Shown: positions 9,149 through 19,721 of the stretch, piece after piece
Numbering within the stretch: position 1 is the stretch's first letter
Layout of the letters: each line of letters begins with the position of its first letter
Assembly: GCF_004339595.1 (NCBI RefSeq)
Contig: NZ_SMFU01000008.1
Span: forward strand, 496,001-560,000
Direction of reading: 5' to 3'
Length of the DNA: 64,000 nt
Origin: Marinobacterium mangrovicola
GTDB taxonomy: Bacteria; Pseudomonadota; Gammaproteobacteria; Pseudomonadales; Balneatricaceae
The notes under the pieces: generated by a model
The model's database searches: none
Told to the model about the DNA's origin: nothing
The model's input: only the letters and a program-made list of their open reading frames with translations
Translations under genes and position numbers: made by a program

Positions 9149-10119
9149 CAGATGACTCCCGCTTTCAGCATGTCGTGCATGTTGAGAGCGCCTACGGGGC
9201 GCTTGTTTTCGTCAACGACGATCAGCGCGTTGATTGAGCGGCTCTGCATAATCTGCAGTGCCTCAGCAGCGAGAATACCGGCGCGGATCGTGGTGCAGTC
9301 GGCGGTCATTACCTCGCTGATTGCGCTCTGCTTGAGGTCGATTTCTTGGTCCAGAGTACGGCGCAGGTCGCCATCTGTGAAGATGCCGACGAGACTGCCG
9401 TCAGTATCGGTGACCGCGGTCATACCGAGGCGCTTCTGGGTGACTTCCAGCAGTGCGTCACGGATCGATGTGTTGATATCGACGCTGGGTACTTCGCTGT
9501 CGGTATGCATGATGTCGTCAACCAACAGCAGCAGGCGGCGACCGAGAGCGCCACCCGGGTGTGAAAATGCGAAATCCTCAGCGCTGAATCCGCGAGCCTC
9601 CAACAGGGCGATCGCCAGAGCATCGCCAAGCACCAGTTGGGCAGTGGTGCTGGAGGTGGGGGCCAGCCCCAGCGGGCAGGCCTCACGGTCAACCTGAATA
9701 TGCAGGCTGACATCGGCAGCCTGTGACAGTGTCGACTCCGGCTTCGCAGTCATGCTGATCAATGGCGCTTTCATACGCTTGATCAGCGGCAGAATCGTAA
9801 CAACTTCGGCGGTTTCGCCTGAGTTGGATAGGGCCAGGACCACGTCTTCGCTGGTAAACATACCGAGGTCGCCGTGGCTGGCTTCACCCGGGTGTACAAA
9901 GAAAGAGGGTGTACCGGTGCTCGCCAGCGTCGCGGCGATCTTTCTGCCGATATGGCCGGATTTACCCATGCCGGTGACGATAATGCGCCCGCGACAGTTG
10001 AGCATCAATTCACAGGCCCGGGAAAAACGCTCATCCAGGTGGTTGAGCAGACTATTGACCGCGTCCAGCTCCAATTCGATGGTGCGGGTGCCGGCGCTTA
10101 GGAAGTCGAAATCGGACAT
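9148..10119 (-). CDS. kdsD: KdsD, D-arabinose 5-phosphate isomerase
   Basis: A 323-residue enzyme with an N-terminal SIS sugar-isomerase domain (about residues 35-170, including GMGKSGHIGRKIAATLAS and the HPGEASHGDLG loop) and a C-terminal CBS pair (about 205-323). It makes arabinose 5-phosphate, the first precursor of KDO. It heads the kdsD-kdsC-lptCAB-rpoN run and is divergent from mlaF, the usual gammaproteobacterial layout. Confidence 0.95.
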   Translation of the reverse strand: MSDFDFLSAGTRTIELELDAVNSLLNHLDERFSRACELMLNCRGRIIVTGMGKSGHIGRKIAATLASTGTPSFFVHPGEASHGDLGMFTSEDVVLALSNSGETAEVVTILPLIKRMKAPLISMTAKPESTLSQAADVSLHIQVDREACPLGLAPTSSTTAQLVLGDALAIALLEARGFSAEDFAFSHPGGALGRRLLLLVDDIMHTDSEVPSVDINTSIRDALLEVTQKRLGMTAVTDTDGSLVGIFTDGDLRRTLDQEIDLKQSAISEVMTADCTTIRAGILAAEALQIMQSRSINALIVVDENKRPVGALNMHDMLKAGVI

Positions 10120-10330
10120 GGGTAACTCAATCTCTCTGAGGGGCAGTTAAATGTCGAGGCCAAGAGTTTACAACACTGCTGTCCCGGGGGCACACCCGGC
10201 TACCGGCTGAGAATGGGATTTAGTTTCGTTTTTAGCCCCCCAGTGGTATATTTGCCGGCTTCCAACTCCACTGCGTTGCCCTCGCTACGGGCCAGAAGGA
10301 ACTGAACGCGAGGCTTTCTAAGGCAGGTAT
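10120..10330. promoter_or_regulatory. Divergent kdsD / mlaF promoter region
   Basis: A 211-bp non-coding stretch separates the two divergent operons and must hold both promoters. It contains a TATATT at 10246-10251 region in front of mlaF that could be a -10, and an AAGGCAGGT ribosome-binding sequence just before the mlaF ATG. No repeated operator is apparent. Confidence 0.45.
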
Positions 10331-11143
10331 ATGGACCCTCTCAGCGACAATATTATCGATATCCGGGCTATGACATTCAGCCGCGGATCGCGGACCATTT
10401 TTGACAGTATCGATATACAGGTTCCCCGCAGCAAGGTGACGGCGATCATGGGGCCCTCGGGTACCGGTAAAACCACCCTGCTGAAGCTGATCGGTGGTCA
10501 GCTCAAGCCTGATGCCGGTCAGATCCTGCTCGATGGCGATAACATCCCGACACTTGGGCGTAGTGAGCTGTTCGCTGCCCGCGAGCGCATGGGTATGCTG
10601 TTTCAAAGCGGCGCCCTGTTCACGGATATGAGCGTGTTTGAAAACGTCGCGTTCCCGATTCGTGTGCACACTGATCTGTCCGCCGACATGATTCGCGACG
10701 TGGTACTGATGAAGCTTCAGGCTGTGGGCCTGCGCGGCGCGGCTGATTTGATGCCCAGCGAGCTTTCCGGCGGCATGGCGCGGCGTGTGGCGCTGGCCCG
10801 CGCCATCGCTCTGGATCCGGATATCGTTATGTACGATGAGCCTTTTACCGGGCAGGACCCGATCGCCATGGGCGTGCTGGTGAATCTGATCCGCCGCCTG
10901 AACCAGGCGCTGGGCCATACCAGTATCGTGGTATCTCACGATATCAACGAAACACTGAGTATTGCCGATTATGTTTATATCGTTGCCGATGGCCGGGTGA
11001 TCGCCAAGGGCTCTCCCGAAGAGTTGGCTTCTGTGGAATCCGATCAGGTTCGCCAGTTTATGCAGGGGCTGCCGGATGGTCCGGTTCCCTTCCATTACCC
11101 CGCGCCGGATTATCTGCAGCAACTGTTACAGGGATCTCGATAG
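10331..11143 (+). CDS. mlaF: MlaF, ATPase of the phospholipid ABC transporter
   Basis: A 270-residue ABC ATPase: Walker A GPSGTGKT (residues 41-48), signature LSGGMARRVALARAI, Walker B IVMYDEP. The MlaFEDB complex moves phospholipids between the inner membrane and the periplasmic carrier MlaC to keep the outer leaflet of the outer membrane free of them. It is the first gene of a complete mlaFEDCB operon; mlaE starts immediately after its stop. Confidence 0.96.
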   Translation: MDPLSDNIIDIRAMTFSRGSRTIFDSIDIQVPRSKVTAIMGPSGTGKTTLLKLIGGQLKPDAGQILLDGDNIPTLGRSELFAARERMGMLFQSGALFTDMSVFENVAFPIRVHTDLSADMIRDVVLMKLQAVGLRGAADLMPSELSGGMARRVALARAIALDPDIVMYDEPFTGQDPIAMGVLVNLIRRLNQALGHTSIVVSHDINETLSIADYVYIVADGRVIAKGSPEELASVESDQVRQFMQGLPDGPVPFHYPAPDYLQQLLQGSR

Positions 11144-11926
11144 ATGCTGGATTGGATTCAGTCACTGGGCCATCGCGGCCTGTCGCGATTGGCCGCGTTT
11201 GGGCGTGCCGGGCAGCTGCTGATGCAGTCGCTGATCGCCCGCCCGGAACCGATCACCATGTTTCCGCTGCTGATCAAGCAGCTCTACTTTGTGGGCGTGC
11301 TTTCGCTGATCATTATCGTCGTCTCTGGCGGTTTCATCGGCATGGTGCTCGGCCTTCAGGGTTACACCATTCTTGTCGATTACGGCTCTGAGCAGGCGGT
11401 GGGGCAGATGGTCGCCCTGAGCCTGGTGCGAGAACTCGCCCCGGTGGTGACGGCCCTGCTGTTTGCGGGTCGCGCGGGCTCGGCGCTGACTGCGGAAATC
11501 GGCCTCATGAAGGCCACTGAGCAGCTGGCCAGTTTCGAGATGATAGGTGTCGATCCGATGCGTCGCATCATCGCGCCGCGCCTCTGGGCCGGTTTTATCT
11601 CGATGCCGATTCTGACCATTATCTTCTCAGTGGTCGGTGTCTGGGGCGGCGCGCTGGTTGCCGTGGAATGGCTGGGGATTTTCGATGGCTCGTTCTGGGC
11701 CAACATGCAGCAGGCGGTCGATTTCCGCGCTGATGTACTCAACGGTGTGATCAAGGCGGTGGTCTTCGGCTTCGTCGTCACCTGGATCGCCGTGTTCGAG
11801 GGATATGACTGCATACCTACTTCTGAAGGGATCAGCCAGGCCACCACCAGGACTGTAGTGTTTTCGTCCCTGGCGGTACTTGGGCTTGATTTCTTACTGA
11901 CCGCATTAATGTTTGGAGAGCTGTAA
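11144..11926 (+). CDS. mlaE: MlaE, permease of the phospholipid ABC transporter
   Basis: A 260-residue MlaE/YrbE-family permease with an amphipathic N-terminus and about five or six membrane segments, including a conserved [18 protein letters not shown] loop and [16 protein letters not shown]. Its ATG directly abuts the mlaF TAG. It forms the membrane core of the MlaFEDB transporter. Confidence 0.96.
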   Translation: MLDWIQSLGHRGLSRLAAFGRAGQLLMQSLIARPEPITMFPLLIKQLYFVGVLSLIIIVVSGGFIGMVLGLQGYTILVDYGSEQAVGQMVALSLVRELAPVVTALLFAGRAGSALTAEIGLMKATEQLASFEMIGVDPMRRIIAPRLWAGFISMPILTIIFSVVGVWGGALVAVEWLGIFDGSFWANMQQAVDFRADVLNGVIKAVVFGFVVTWIAVFEGYDCIPTSEGISQATTRTVVFSSLAVLGLDFLLTALMFGEL

Positions 11927-11928
11927 CA

Positions 11929-12387
11929 ATGCGCATGCGTACAATGGAAATTAGCGTGGGCTTCCTGATGCTGGCCGGCTTTCTGGCCCTGGTGGTGCTC
12001 GCGCTGAACGTTAGTGGCTTGAATCTGTCTGATCAGGGAGGCGGATATAAGGTCTACGCCCGTTTCGATAATATCGGCGGTCTGACACCGCGCGCCAAGG
12101 TGGCGATGTCAGGTGTGCAGATTGGTGAGGTAACGGCTATTCGTCTGGATCCGCAGATGCTGATGGCTGAAGTGGAAATGAAGATCCGTGATGACGTGGA
12201 TTTTCTCAGCACCGACAGTTCGGCGCAGATTCTGACATCCGGTCTGCTGGGTGAGCAGTACATAGGTATCACATCCGGAGCAGAAGATGAGATGCTGGCA
12301 GATGGCGATCGAATCAGCGATACCCAGTCGGCTCTGGTGCTGGAAGATCTGATCGGCAAATTCCTGTTTAATGAGGTAAGTGATTGA
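11929..12387 (+). CDS. mlaD: MlaD, MCE-domain substrate-binding subunit
   Basis: A 152-residue protein with one N-terminal membrane helix (about residues 7-26) and a single MCE domain (about 38-118, KVYARFDNIGGLTPRAKV). MlaD forms a hexameric lipid-conducting ring on MlaFE. Length is close to the common 150-190. The start lies 2 bp after the mlaE stop. Confidence 0.95.
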   Translation: MRMRTMEISVGFLMLAGFLALVVLALNVSGLNLSDQGGGYKVYARFDNIGGLTPRAKVAMSGVQIGEVTAIRLDPQMLMAEVEMKIRDDVDFLSTDSSAQILTSGLLGEQYIGITSGAEDEMLADGDRISDTQSALVLEDLIGKFLFNEVSD

Positions 12388-13052
12388 TGAAGATGCTCAA
12401 TCGTGCAGGCGGCGCGCTGGTTGCCCTGATGTTCATGGTCATGGCAGGCGTGGCTCAGGCCAATTCTCAGGCCGCCTGGGAAGAAGCCAGCAGTGTGATG
12501 GATGGCGCGACCCGCGATATGCTGGCCGTGGTTGAGGATGAAACCCTCAAGGATCCGGAAAATATCGATCGCATGATGGGCGAAGTCGAAAAGGTGATCT
12601 CACCGGTTGTCGACTTCCCGTACATTGCCAAGCGCGTGATGGGTAAGTATTACCGCCGTGCCAGCGATGAGGAGATGGATCGCTTCTCGGAAGTGTTTAA
12701 GAACACTCTGCTGAAGACTTTCGCCAAGGCGATCGTCGGCTTCGAGTTTACCGGCTATGAAGTACAGCCGCCCCGTGGCGAAAGCCCTGAGCCGGACAAG
12801 CAGGTGATCAACGTCAAGATCAGCTCCGGTAATGGCAATACCTACGCCCTCGATTACTACATGCTGAAGCAGGATGGCCGCTGGACACTGGTCAACGTCC
12901 TGGTTGACGGCGTTAACCTGCGCCTGACCTTCAAAAACCAGTTTGCCGATCTGTATCAGCGCCAGAACAGTGTTTCCGGTGTGATCGATAGCTGGGAAGC
13001 CCAGGTGGCAACCGAAGTTGCCAACGGAGTGACCGGCAGTGACGAAGGTTGA
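12387..13052 (+). CDS. mlaC: MlaC, periplasmic phospholipid carrier
   Basis: A 221-residue Tol-Ttg2/MlaC family protein. A signal peptide (residues 1-24, cleaving after AQA) is followed by the helical/beta lipid-binding fold with VVDFPYIAKRVMGKYYR. It ferries phospholipid between the outer-membrane MlaA complex and MlaD. The ATG overlaps the mlaD TGA by one base; a TTG one codon earlier is less likely. Its 3' end overlaps mlaB by 14 bp. Confidence 0.94.
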   Translation: MKMLNRAGGALVALMFMVMAGVAQANSQAAWEEASSVMDGATRDMLAVVEDETLKDPENIDRMMGEVEKVISPVVDFPYIAKRVMGKYYRRASDEEMDRFSEVFKNTLLKTFAKAIVGFEFTGYEVQPPRGESPEPDKQVINVKISSGNGNTYALDYYMLKQDGRWTLVNVLVDGVNLRLTFKNQFADLYQRQNSVSGVIDSWEAQVATEVANGVTGSDEG

Positions 13053-13329
13053 GCAGAAAGAAGAGGGCGTGATTGCCATTACCGGCGATCTGCTGTTTTC
13101 CAGCATCATGGCTGTTCGCAAAGAGCTGGAATCGCGCCTGAAGAATGTCAGCGGTCAGGTTGTTCTTGACCTGGCCGGCGTGGCCCGAGCGGATAGTTCG
13201 GCGCTGGCGCTCTGGCTAAACTGTCGTCGCCTGGGAGAACGCCAGGGGTTTGAACTGAGTCTGCGCAATATCCCCGAGGGAATGGAGTCTATTGCCGATC
13301 TGGTCGGGCTCGACCACGGCCTCGCCTGA
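13039..13329 (+). CDS. mlaB: MlaB, STAS-domain regulator of the Mla transporter
   Basis: A 96-residue STAS-domain protein (VVLDLAGVARADSSALALWL, with the usual DSSA motif) that binds and stabilises MlaF. The start is GTG inside the mlaC coding region, 14 bp before its stop, a strong overlap that suggests coupled translation. It closes the mla operon, with a 122-bp gap to ibaG. Confidence 0.9.
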   Translation: MTKVEQKEEGVIAITGDLLFSSIMAVRKELESRLKNVSGQVVLDLAGVARADSSALALWLNCRRLGERQGFELSLRNIPEGMESIADLVGLDHGLA

Positions 13330-13451
13330 GACTTTGCATCCCTGTCTGCACTGGGCGTTGATTGAGCCAAGGTGGCCCGATCAGCGCCCAGCCTGTATTA
13401 TTCACCCCCTGTCCCGACACGAACCCTAAACTCTGCATTTCGGAGTTCCGC

Positions 13452-13691
13452 ATGCAAGCTGAAGAAGTAAAACAGATCATCGAGAGCGAGCTCGATGGGT
13501 GCACCGTTTATACCACCGGTGAAGGCTGTGATTTCCAGGTAACCGCGGTGGGCGAATGCTTTGCCGGACTGACTCCGGTGAAAAAGCAGCAGCTGGTTTA
13601 TGGCTGCCTGACCGAGCAGATCGCCAGCGGCGCCATTCATGCAGTGTCGATTAAGACCTACACGCCCGCACAGTGGGCCGCCAAGCAGTAA
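13452..13691 (+). CDS. ibaG: IbaG, BolA-family protein
   Basis: A 79-residue BolA/IbaG protein (MQAEEVKQIIESELDG, later GECFAGLTPVKKQQLVYGCL). IbaG partners with monothiol glutaredoxin in Fe-S trafficking and in acid stress. The start at the MQAEEV methionine gives the normal family length; the frame extends 30 codons upstream into non-conserved sequence. The ibaG-murA pair after the mla operon is the classical gammaproteobacterial order. Confidence 0.94.
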   Translation: MQAEEVKQIIESELDGCTVYTTGEGCDFQVTAVGECFAGLTPVKKQQLVYGCLTEQIASGAIHAVSIKTYTPAQWAAKQ

Positions 13692-14978
<1,287 letters not shown>

Positions 14979-15006
14979 TCGCAGCAGAGCGTGAGCAAAG
15001 AGGCCA

Positions 15007-15660
15007 ATGAAAGAACAGCTGACCATCGCCCTGTCGAAAGGGCGCATCCTGAAGGAAACGCTGCCACTGCTGGCGGCAGCTGATATTGTTCCGGCTGAAG
15101 ATATCTTCTCCAGCCGCAAGCTGATCTTCGATACCAACCATCCCCATATCAAGCTGGTGGTGATTCGCGCCACCGATGTGCCGACCTACGTGGAGTATGG
15201 CGGTGCCGACATGGGCGTGGCCGGTAAGGATGTGCTGATGGAGCATGGCGGCGAAGGCCTGTATGAGCCGCTCGATCTTGAGATCGCCTGCTGCAAGCTG
15301 ATGGTCGCCGGCATGAAAGACGCCGAGCCGGTCATTGGTCGCATGAAAGTGGCGACCAAGTTCGTCAACGTGACCCGTGAATACTTTGCCCGCCAGGGTG
15401 CTCAGGTCGATATCATCAAGCTCTATGGTGCGATGGAGCTGGCCCCTATCATGGGACTGGCCGACCGCATCGTCGATATTGTCGATACCGGCAATACCCT
15501 GCGTGCCAACGGCCTCGAGCCGATGGAGCATATCGCCGATATCAGCTCCCGTTTCGTGGTCGGTCAGCCGTCCATGAAAATGAAGCACCGCCAGATCCAG
15601 CCGCTGTTGGATAAACTGGCTGCTGCTATCGAGGCCAAGCGTGAGGAGAAAAGCGCATGA
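15007..15660 (+). CDS. hisG: HisG, ATP phosphoribosyltransferase catalytic subunit (short form)
   Basis: A 217-residue short-form HisG that catalyses the first step of histidine synthesis. It lacks the C-terminal ACT-like regulatory domain of the long form (about 300 residues), so a separate HisZ regulatory subunit is expected elsewhere in the genome. The PRPP-binding loop is [16 protein letters not shown]. Its TGA overlaps the hisD start (ATGA). Confidence 0.95.
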   Translation: MKEQLTIALSKGRILKETLPLLAAADIVPAEDIFSSRKLIFDTNHPHIKLVVIRATDVPTYVEYGGADMGVAGKDVLMEHGGEGLYEPLDLEIACCKLMVAGMKDAEPVIGRMKVATKFVNVTREYFARQGAQVDIIKLYGAMELAPIMGLADRIVDIVDTGNTLRANGLEPMEHIADISSRFVVGQPSMKMKHRQIQPLLDKLAAAIEAKREEKSA

Positions 15661-16964
15661 GTAAAGTTGATATCACCTGTCTTGATAGTCAGCAGTCCGA
15701 TTTTGAGGCGCGTCTGGACAAGATGCTTGCCTGGGAAAGTGTCTCCGATGCTGGCGTTAACCAGATCGTCAACGAGATCATTGAGCGTATTCGTAGCGAA
15801 GGCGATGCGGCTCTGGTGGAATACACCAACCGCTTCGATCGCATGAGTGTGGCCTCCATGGCCGAGCTTGAAATGGGCCAGGAACGTCTGCAGCAGGCGC
15901 TGGAAGGACTGCCTGTCGAGCAGCGTCAGGCTCTGGAAACAGCCGCACAGCGTGTGCGGGCCTATCACGAAAAGCAGCTGGCTGGTTCCTGGCAGTACAC
16001 CGAAGACGACGGCACCATGCTGGGTCAGCAGGTGACGCCGATGGATCGCGTCGGTCTCTACGTTCCCGGTGGCAAGGCGGCGTACCCCTCATCCGTCCTG
16101 ATGAACGCACTGCCGGCTCATGTGGCCGGTGTTGAAGAGATTATCATGGTCGTACCGACGCCGGATGGCGTGGTTAACGAGCTGGTTCTCGCGGCCGCTG
16201 CGGTTGCAGGTGTCAGTCGTGTATTTACCGTGGGTGGTGCTCAGGCCGTGGCCGCTCTGGCTTACGGTACCGAAACAGTGCCCCGTGTGGATAAGATTGT
16301 CGGCCCCGGTAATATCTTCGTGGCCACCGCCAAGCGTGCCGTCTTCGGCGCTGTCGGCATCGATATGATCGCAGGTCCCTCAGAGATTCTGGTGATCTGC
16401 GATGGTGACACTGATCCTGATTGGGTGGCGATGGACCTGTTCAGTCAGGCCGAGCACGATGAAGACGCACAGCCGATTCTGGTGAGCCCGGACGCCGAGT
16501 TTATCGAGCAGGTCAAAGCCAGTATTGAGAAGCTGCTGCCGACCATGGAGCGTGAAGAGATCATCGAGCAATCGTTGAATAATCGCGCGATCCTGATTAA
16601 GGCGCAGGATCTCTCCGATGCGGCTCGCATTAACAACCGCGTGGCGCCGGAGCACCTGGAACTGTCCGTGGCCGATCCGGAAGCGCTGCTGAAAGAGATT
16701 CGCCACGCCGGTGCGATCTTTATGGGGCGCTACACTGCCGAAGCGCTGGGCGATTACTGCGCTGGCCCGAACCACGTGCTGCCCACCTCCGGCACTGCGC
16801 GTTTCTCGTCACCGCTGGGCGTCTATGACTTCCAGAAGCGTTCGTCGCTGATCATGTTTTCTGACGAGGGCGCCTCGGAAATGGGTAAGGTTGCGTCGGT
16901 TCTGGCGCGTGGCGAAGGTCTGACTGCCCACGCTCGTTCCGCTGAATACCGCATCAAGTCCTGA
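15657..16964 (+). CDS. hisD: HisD, histidinol dehydrogenase
   Basis: A 435-residue zinc-dependent enzyme carrying out the last two steps of histidine synthesis. Conserved blocks include [42 protein letters not shown] and the C-terminal [17 protein letters not shown]. It overlaps hisG by 4 bp. HisC, which follows in Pseudomonas, is absent; a strong terminator comes 22 bp after the stop. Confidence 0.97.
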   Translation: MSKVDITCLDSQQSDFEARLDKMLAWESVSDAGVNQIVNEIIERIRSEGDAALVEYTNRFDRMSVASMAELEMGQERLQQALEGLPVEQRQALETAAQRVRAYHEKQLAGSWQYTEDDGTMLGQQVTPMDRVGLYVPGGKAAYPSSVLMNALPAHVAGVEEIIMVVPTPDGVVNELVLAAAAVAGVSRVFTVGGAQAVAALAYGTETVPRVDKIVGPGNIFVATAKRAVFGAVGIDMIAGPSEILVICDGDTDPDWVAMDLFSQAEHDEDAQPILVSPDAEFIEQVKASIEKLLPTMEREEIIEQSLNNRAILIKAQDLSDAARINNRVAPEHLELSVADPEALLKEIRHAGAIFMGRYTAEALGDYCAGPNHVLPTSGTARFSSPLGVYDFQKRSSLIMFSDEGASEMGKVASVLARGEGLTAHARSAEYRIKS

Positions 16965-16986
16965 TAGTTTAACGGCCATCAGGTAC

Positions 16987-17017
16987 AAAAAAAGCACGCC
17001 TTCGGGCGTGCTTTTTT
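16987..17017. terminator. Bidirectional intrinsic terminator between hisD and degS
   Basis: A perfect GCACGCC / GGCGTGC stem closed by a stable TTCG tetraloop, with an A-run on the left and a T-run on the right. It serves hisD on the plus strand and degS on the minus strand. Confidence 0.95.
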
Positions 17018-17039
17018 ATGGCTGTAATCCGCTGCCAGG

Positions 17040-18179
17040 TCAGTTAACCTCCGCCGGCCTCTCGGTGGTGGTGACCACGATATCCATCTGCTCACCATCA
17101 CGGTAGATGGTAAAGCTGGCCTTTTCGCCGGGCTTCAGGCGGGCGATGGCGTTCATGGTGGTGTGACCTGCGTCGGTGATTGGCTTATCGTCAAATGCGA
17201 GCAGCACATCGCCCGGGCGCAGGCCTGCTTCGTGGGCGGGGCTGTCGCGATAGATGCCGGCGATGATCAGGCCGTGCTGGCTCGGATCAAGTCCAAAAGA
17301 TTCTGCCAGACGCGGGTTCAGTGCCTGAGCTTCGACGCCCACCCAGCCGCGCACGACACGGCCCTGTTCGATCAGGTCCTGAAGCACCTGTTTTACCAGG
17401 TCGGTCGGAATGGCAAAACCTATCCCTTCGGAACCGCCTGATTTGCTGAAGATAGCGGTGTTGATGCCGACCAGGTTTCCGGTGGGGTCAATCAGTGCAC
17501 CGCCAGAGTTACCGGGGTTGATCGCGGCATCTGTCTGAATAAAGTCTTCATAGGTACTTAGACCCAAACTGTTGCGGTCGGTGGCGCTGATAATACCCTG
17601 AGTAACCGCCTGGCCGACGCCGAAGGGGTTGCCTATGGCCAGTACTACATCGCCCACACGAAGGTTGCTTGTGGGCGCCAGAGTTACTGTGGGCAGGTCG
17701 GGCAGGTTGATTTTCAGTACCGCGATATCTGTGGGAGGATCGGTACCGACGATCTTGGCGGCGGCTTCACGGCCATCCTGCAGGGCGACAATAATGGAGT
17801 CGGCGCCACTGATTACGTGGTTATTGGTGACCACATAACCCTGGTCGTTGATAATGACACCAGAACCCAGGCTGGCATGAACCTGCTGGCTCGGCTTTTG
17901 GTCTTCATCGTCGTAATAGTGGCGGTAGATTGAGTCATCGCCCTGGCTGTTGTCGTCGGCGTTGACGCGTCGGGTATAGATGTTGACGACAGCTGGTGCG
18001 GCCTGGTCGACGGCATCAGCATAGCTGAACGGGCCGCTTTGGGATCTGACCGGGCCGTCGGCTTCGCGAATTTCCACGCGGGGGCCCGACCCCAGTAGCT
18101 CGGGCTTGAGCTGGAGTATCAAAATAGCCGCCAGTATGCCGGTCAAAATAGGCCAGCCAAGAAACGAAAGTATGCGCAT
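17040..18179 (-). CDS. degS: DegS/AlgW-type periplasmic serine protease
   Basis: A 379-residue HtrA-family protease with an N-terminal membrane anchor (about residues 5-24), a trypsin-like domain with catalytic His121 (NNHVISG), Asp151 (TDIAVLKI) and Ser225 (NPGNSGGAL), and one PDZ domain (about 270-370). One PDZ plus an anchor indicates the DegS class, which senses misfolded porins and cleaves the anti-sigma factor RseA/MucA to start the sigma-E response, rather than the two-PDZ DegP class. An unusual acidic stretch (residues 75-95) precedes the protease domain. Confidence 0.92.
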   Translation of the reverse strand: MRILSFLGWPILTGILAAILILQLKPELLGSGPRVEIREADGPVRSQSGPFSYADAVDQAAPAVVNIYTRRVNADDNSQGDDSIYRHYYDDEDQKPSQQVHASLGSGVIINDQGYVVTNNHVISGADSIIVALQDGREAAAKIVGTDPPTDIAVLKINLPDLPTVTLAPTSNLRVGDVVLAIGNPFGVGQAVTQGIISATDRNSLGLSTYEDFIQTDAAINPGNSGGALIDPTGNLVGINTAIFSKSGGSEGIGFAIPTDLVKQVLQDLIEQGRVVRGWVGVEAQALNPRLAESFGLDPSQHGLIIAGIYRDSPAHEAGLRPGDVLLAFDDKPITDAGHTTMNAIARLKPGEKASFTIYRDGEQMDIVVTTTERPAEVN

Positions 18180-18276
18180 AAAAGTAAACTAGTTAGGCGA
18201 GCGCGTAAGAGATGCCGCGTATGAATCGACGTTTTGAGCCGATTATACGGATAGTTGCGGATAAATGGGAAATATC

Positions 18277-19050
18277 ATGACAGAAAGAAAAGGGGTCTCC
18301 AGAGCCCGTTTAGTGGATTATTGCGACCAGATTCTGCAAAGCAACCGCTTCAAGGATTACTGTCCCAACGGCCTTCAGGTCGAGGGAAGGCCGCTGGTGG
18401 CGAAAATACTCACCGGTGTGACCGCCTGCCAGGCGTTGCTGGACGAAGCCGTTGCCTGGGGAGCCGATCTCGTCCTGGTACACCACGGTTACTTCTGGAA
18501 GGGGGAGCCGGCGGCGGTGACCGGCATCAAACAGAAGCGGTTGAAAACCCTGCTGGGAGCCGATATCAACCTGCTCGCCTATCACCTGCCGTTGGATGCG
18601 CATCCTGAATATGGCAATAACGCGCGCCTGGGTCATCTGCTCGGTATCGATGTGCAGTCAGGCCTGGAGCCGGGTAATCCGCTTAGCGTGGGCAATATGG
18701 GCGTAGTGGAAAAACCGCTGGCGCTGGAAGAGATGGTAGCGCGTATAGAACGGGTGCTGGGCCGCACGCCGCAGGTGGTCAGCGGTGGGGATCGCAAAAT
18801 CCATCGTATCGGTTGGTGTACCGGTTCTGCCGACCGCATGGTGGAGCAGGCGGAAGCGTTGGGAGCTGATGCGTTCTTGACTGGGGAAATTTCGGAGCCG
18901 GTGGTTCATTTTGCCCGTGAAGCGGGGATTCATTACATCGGTGCCGGTCATCATGCTACCGAGCGTTACGGTGTGCAGGCGCTGGGTGAGCATCTGGCGC
19001 GTCACTTCGGGTTGGAGCACCGTTTTGTCGATATCGACAATCCGGTCTGA
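18277..19050 (+). CDS. NIF3/YbgI family metal-binding protein
   Basis: A 257-residue protein of the NIF3/DUF34 family, dinuclear-metal proteins annotated in bacteria as GTP cyclohydrolase I type 2 homologues. Metal-ligand motifs are visible: VLVHHGYFW, YHLPLDAHPEYGNN and the late GHHATERYGVQALGEHLA. The function is not firmly established for this family. A second in-frame ATG lies 12 bp upstream (18265); the downstream one has a GGGA about 7 bp before it and is slightly favoured. It is divergent from degS, as in many Oceanospirillales. Confidence 0.88.
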   Translation: MTERKGVSRARLVDYCDQILQSNRFKDYCPNGLQVEGRPLVAKILTGVTACQALLDEAVAWGADLVLVHHGYFWKGEPAAVTGIKQKRLKTLLGADINLLAYHLPLDAHPEYGNNARLGHLLGIDVQSGLEPGNPLSVGNMGVVEKPLALEEMVARIERVLGRTPQVVSGGDRKIHRIGWCTGSADRMVEQAEALGADAFLTGEISEPVVHFAREAGIHYIGAGHHATERYGVQALGEHLARHFGLEHRFVDIDNPV

Positions 19051-19065
19051 AACGGGATGAGGAAC

Positions 19066-19087
19066 GCGGGGCCGGAAAGGGCCCCGC
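19066..19087. terminator. Hairpin between convergent NIF3 gene and zapG
   Basis: A perfect 8-bp GCGGGGCC / GGCCCCGC stem with a 6-base loop lies between two convergent genes. There is no T-run on either side, so termination efficiency is uncertain. Confidence 0.55.
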
Positions 19088-19111
19088 TGGATAGTCAAGG
19101 GGGATTAAGAG

Positions 19112-19654
19112 TCAGTCGCGCTTGCGCTCTTTCGTGTCTTCTTCTTCGGAGGCCGGTGCGGCAGCAGGGTCCGCTGGTGCCTGAACCTCTTCCTCTTCTT
19201 CCTGTTTTTTCTTCAGACCGTAGGTGTCTGACAACGTACCTTCTTCGTCTCCCGATTTCGGTGCGTAGTCTCGCGGAGGCTGAGGCTGTTCTTCGGCATC
19301 CTCGTTCTCCAGAGCGTCAGTCACCGTAGGAATATCCTGCTTGCTGATCCTCGGCTGCAGCGAGGCCTGCAGGGATTCACCAGGGCGCTGGTCATTGCAA
19401 AGTGTCTGCGCACCTGCCGCCAGATGCTGATGGACCTGGCGGTACTGCTCGGTGAGTCCGTTGACCAGCTCCGCCGTGGTTTCGAAGTGTTCGTTGACCT
19501 GCTCCTTATAACGGGCAAGTTCAGCGTGGGCGTCGTTAAGCTCCTGCTTCAGTGTGTCCTGTTTGCCGCCACCGATCCGGCCGAGCAGGTATCCAATGAC
19601 AAGGCCGATCGCGGCGCCCACCAAAGCCAATGTCCAGGCATTACTCGCTTCCAC
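19112..19654 (-). CDS. zapG: ZapG/YhcB (DUF1043) membrane-anchored coiled-coil protein
   Basis: A 180-residue protein with one N-terminal membrane helix (residues 9-27, containing GLVIGYLLGRIGGG), a coiled coil (about 33-85) and a long disordered acidic/proline tail ending in KERKRD. ZapG/YhcB affects cell division and envelope growth in gammaproteobacteria. The tail from about residue 110 is longer and more acidic than in E. coli (132 residues). The conserved family part is the N-terminal helix and coiled coil. Confidence 0.85.
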   Translation of the reverse strand: MEASNAWTLALVGAAIGLVIGYLLGRIGGGKQDTLKQELNDAHAELARYKEQVNEHFETTAELVNGLTEQYRQVHQHLAAGAQTLCNDQRPGESLQASLQPRISKQDIPTVTDALENEDAEEQPQPPRDYAPKSGDEEGTLSDTYGLKKKQEEEEEVQAPADPAAAPASEEEDTKERKRD

Positions 19655-19721
19655 AACATCTCCTTACTCAACTTCGTGCTAGGCATCTGTTCCGTAGAAT
19701 AAGACAAAGCGGTTGCTCTGC

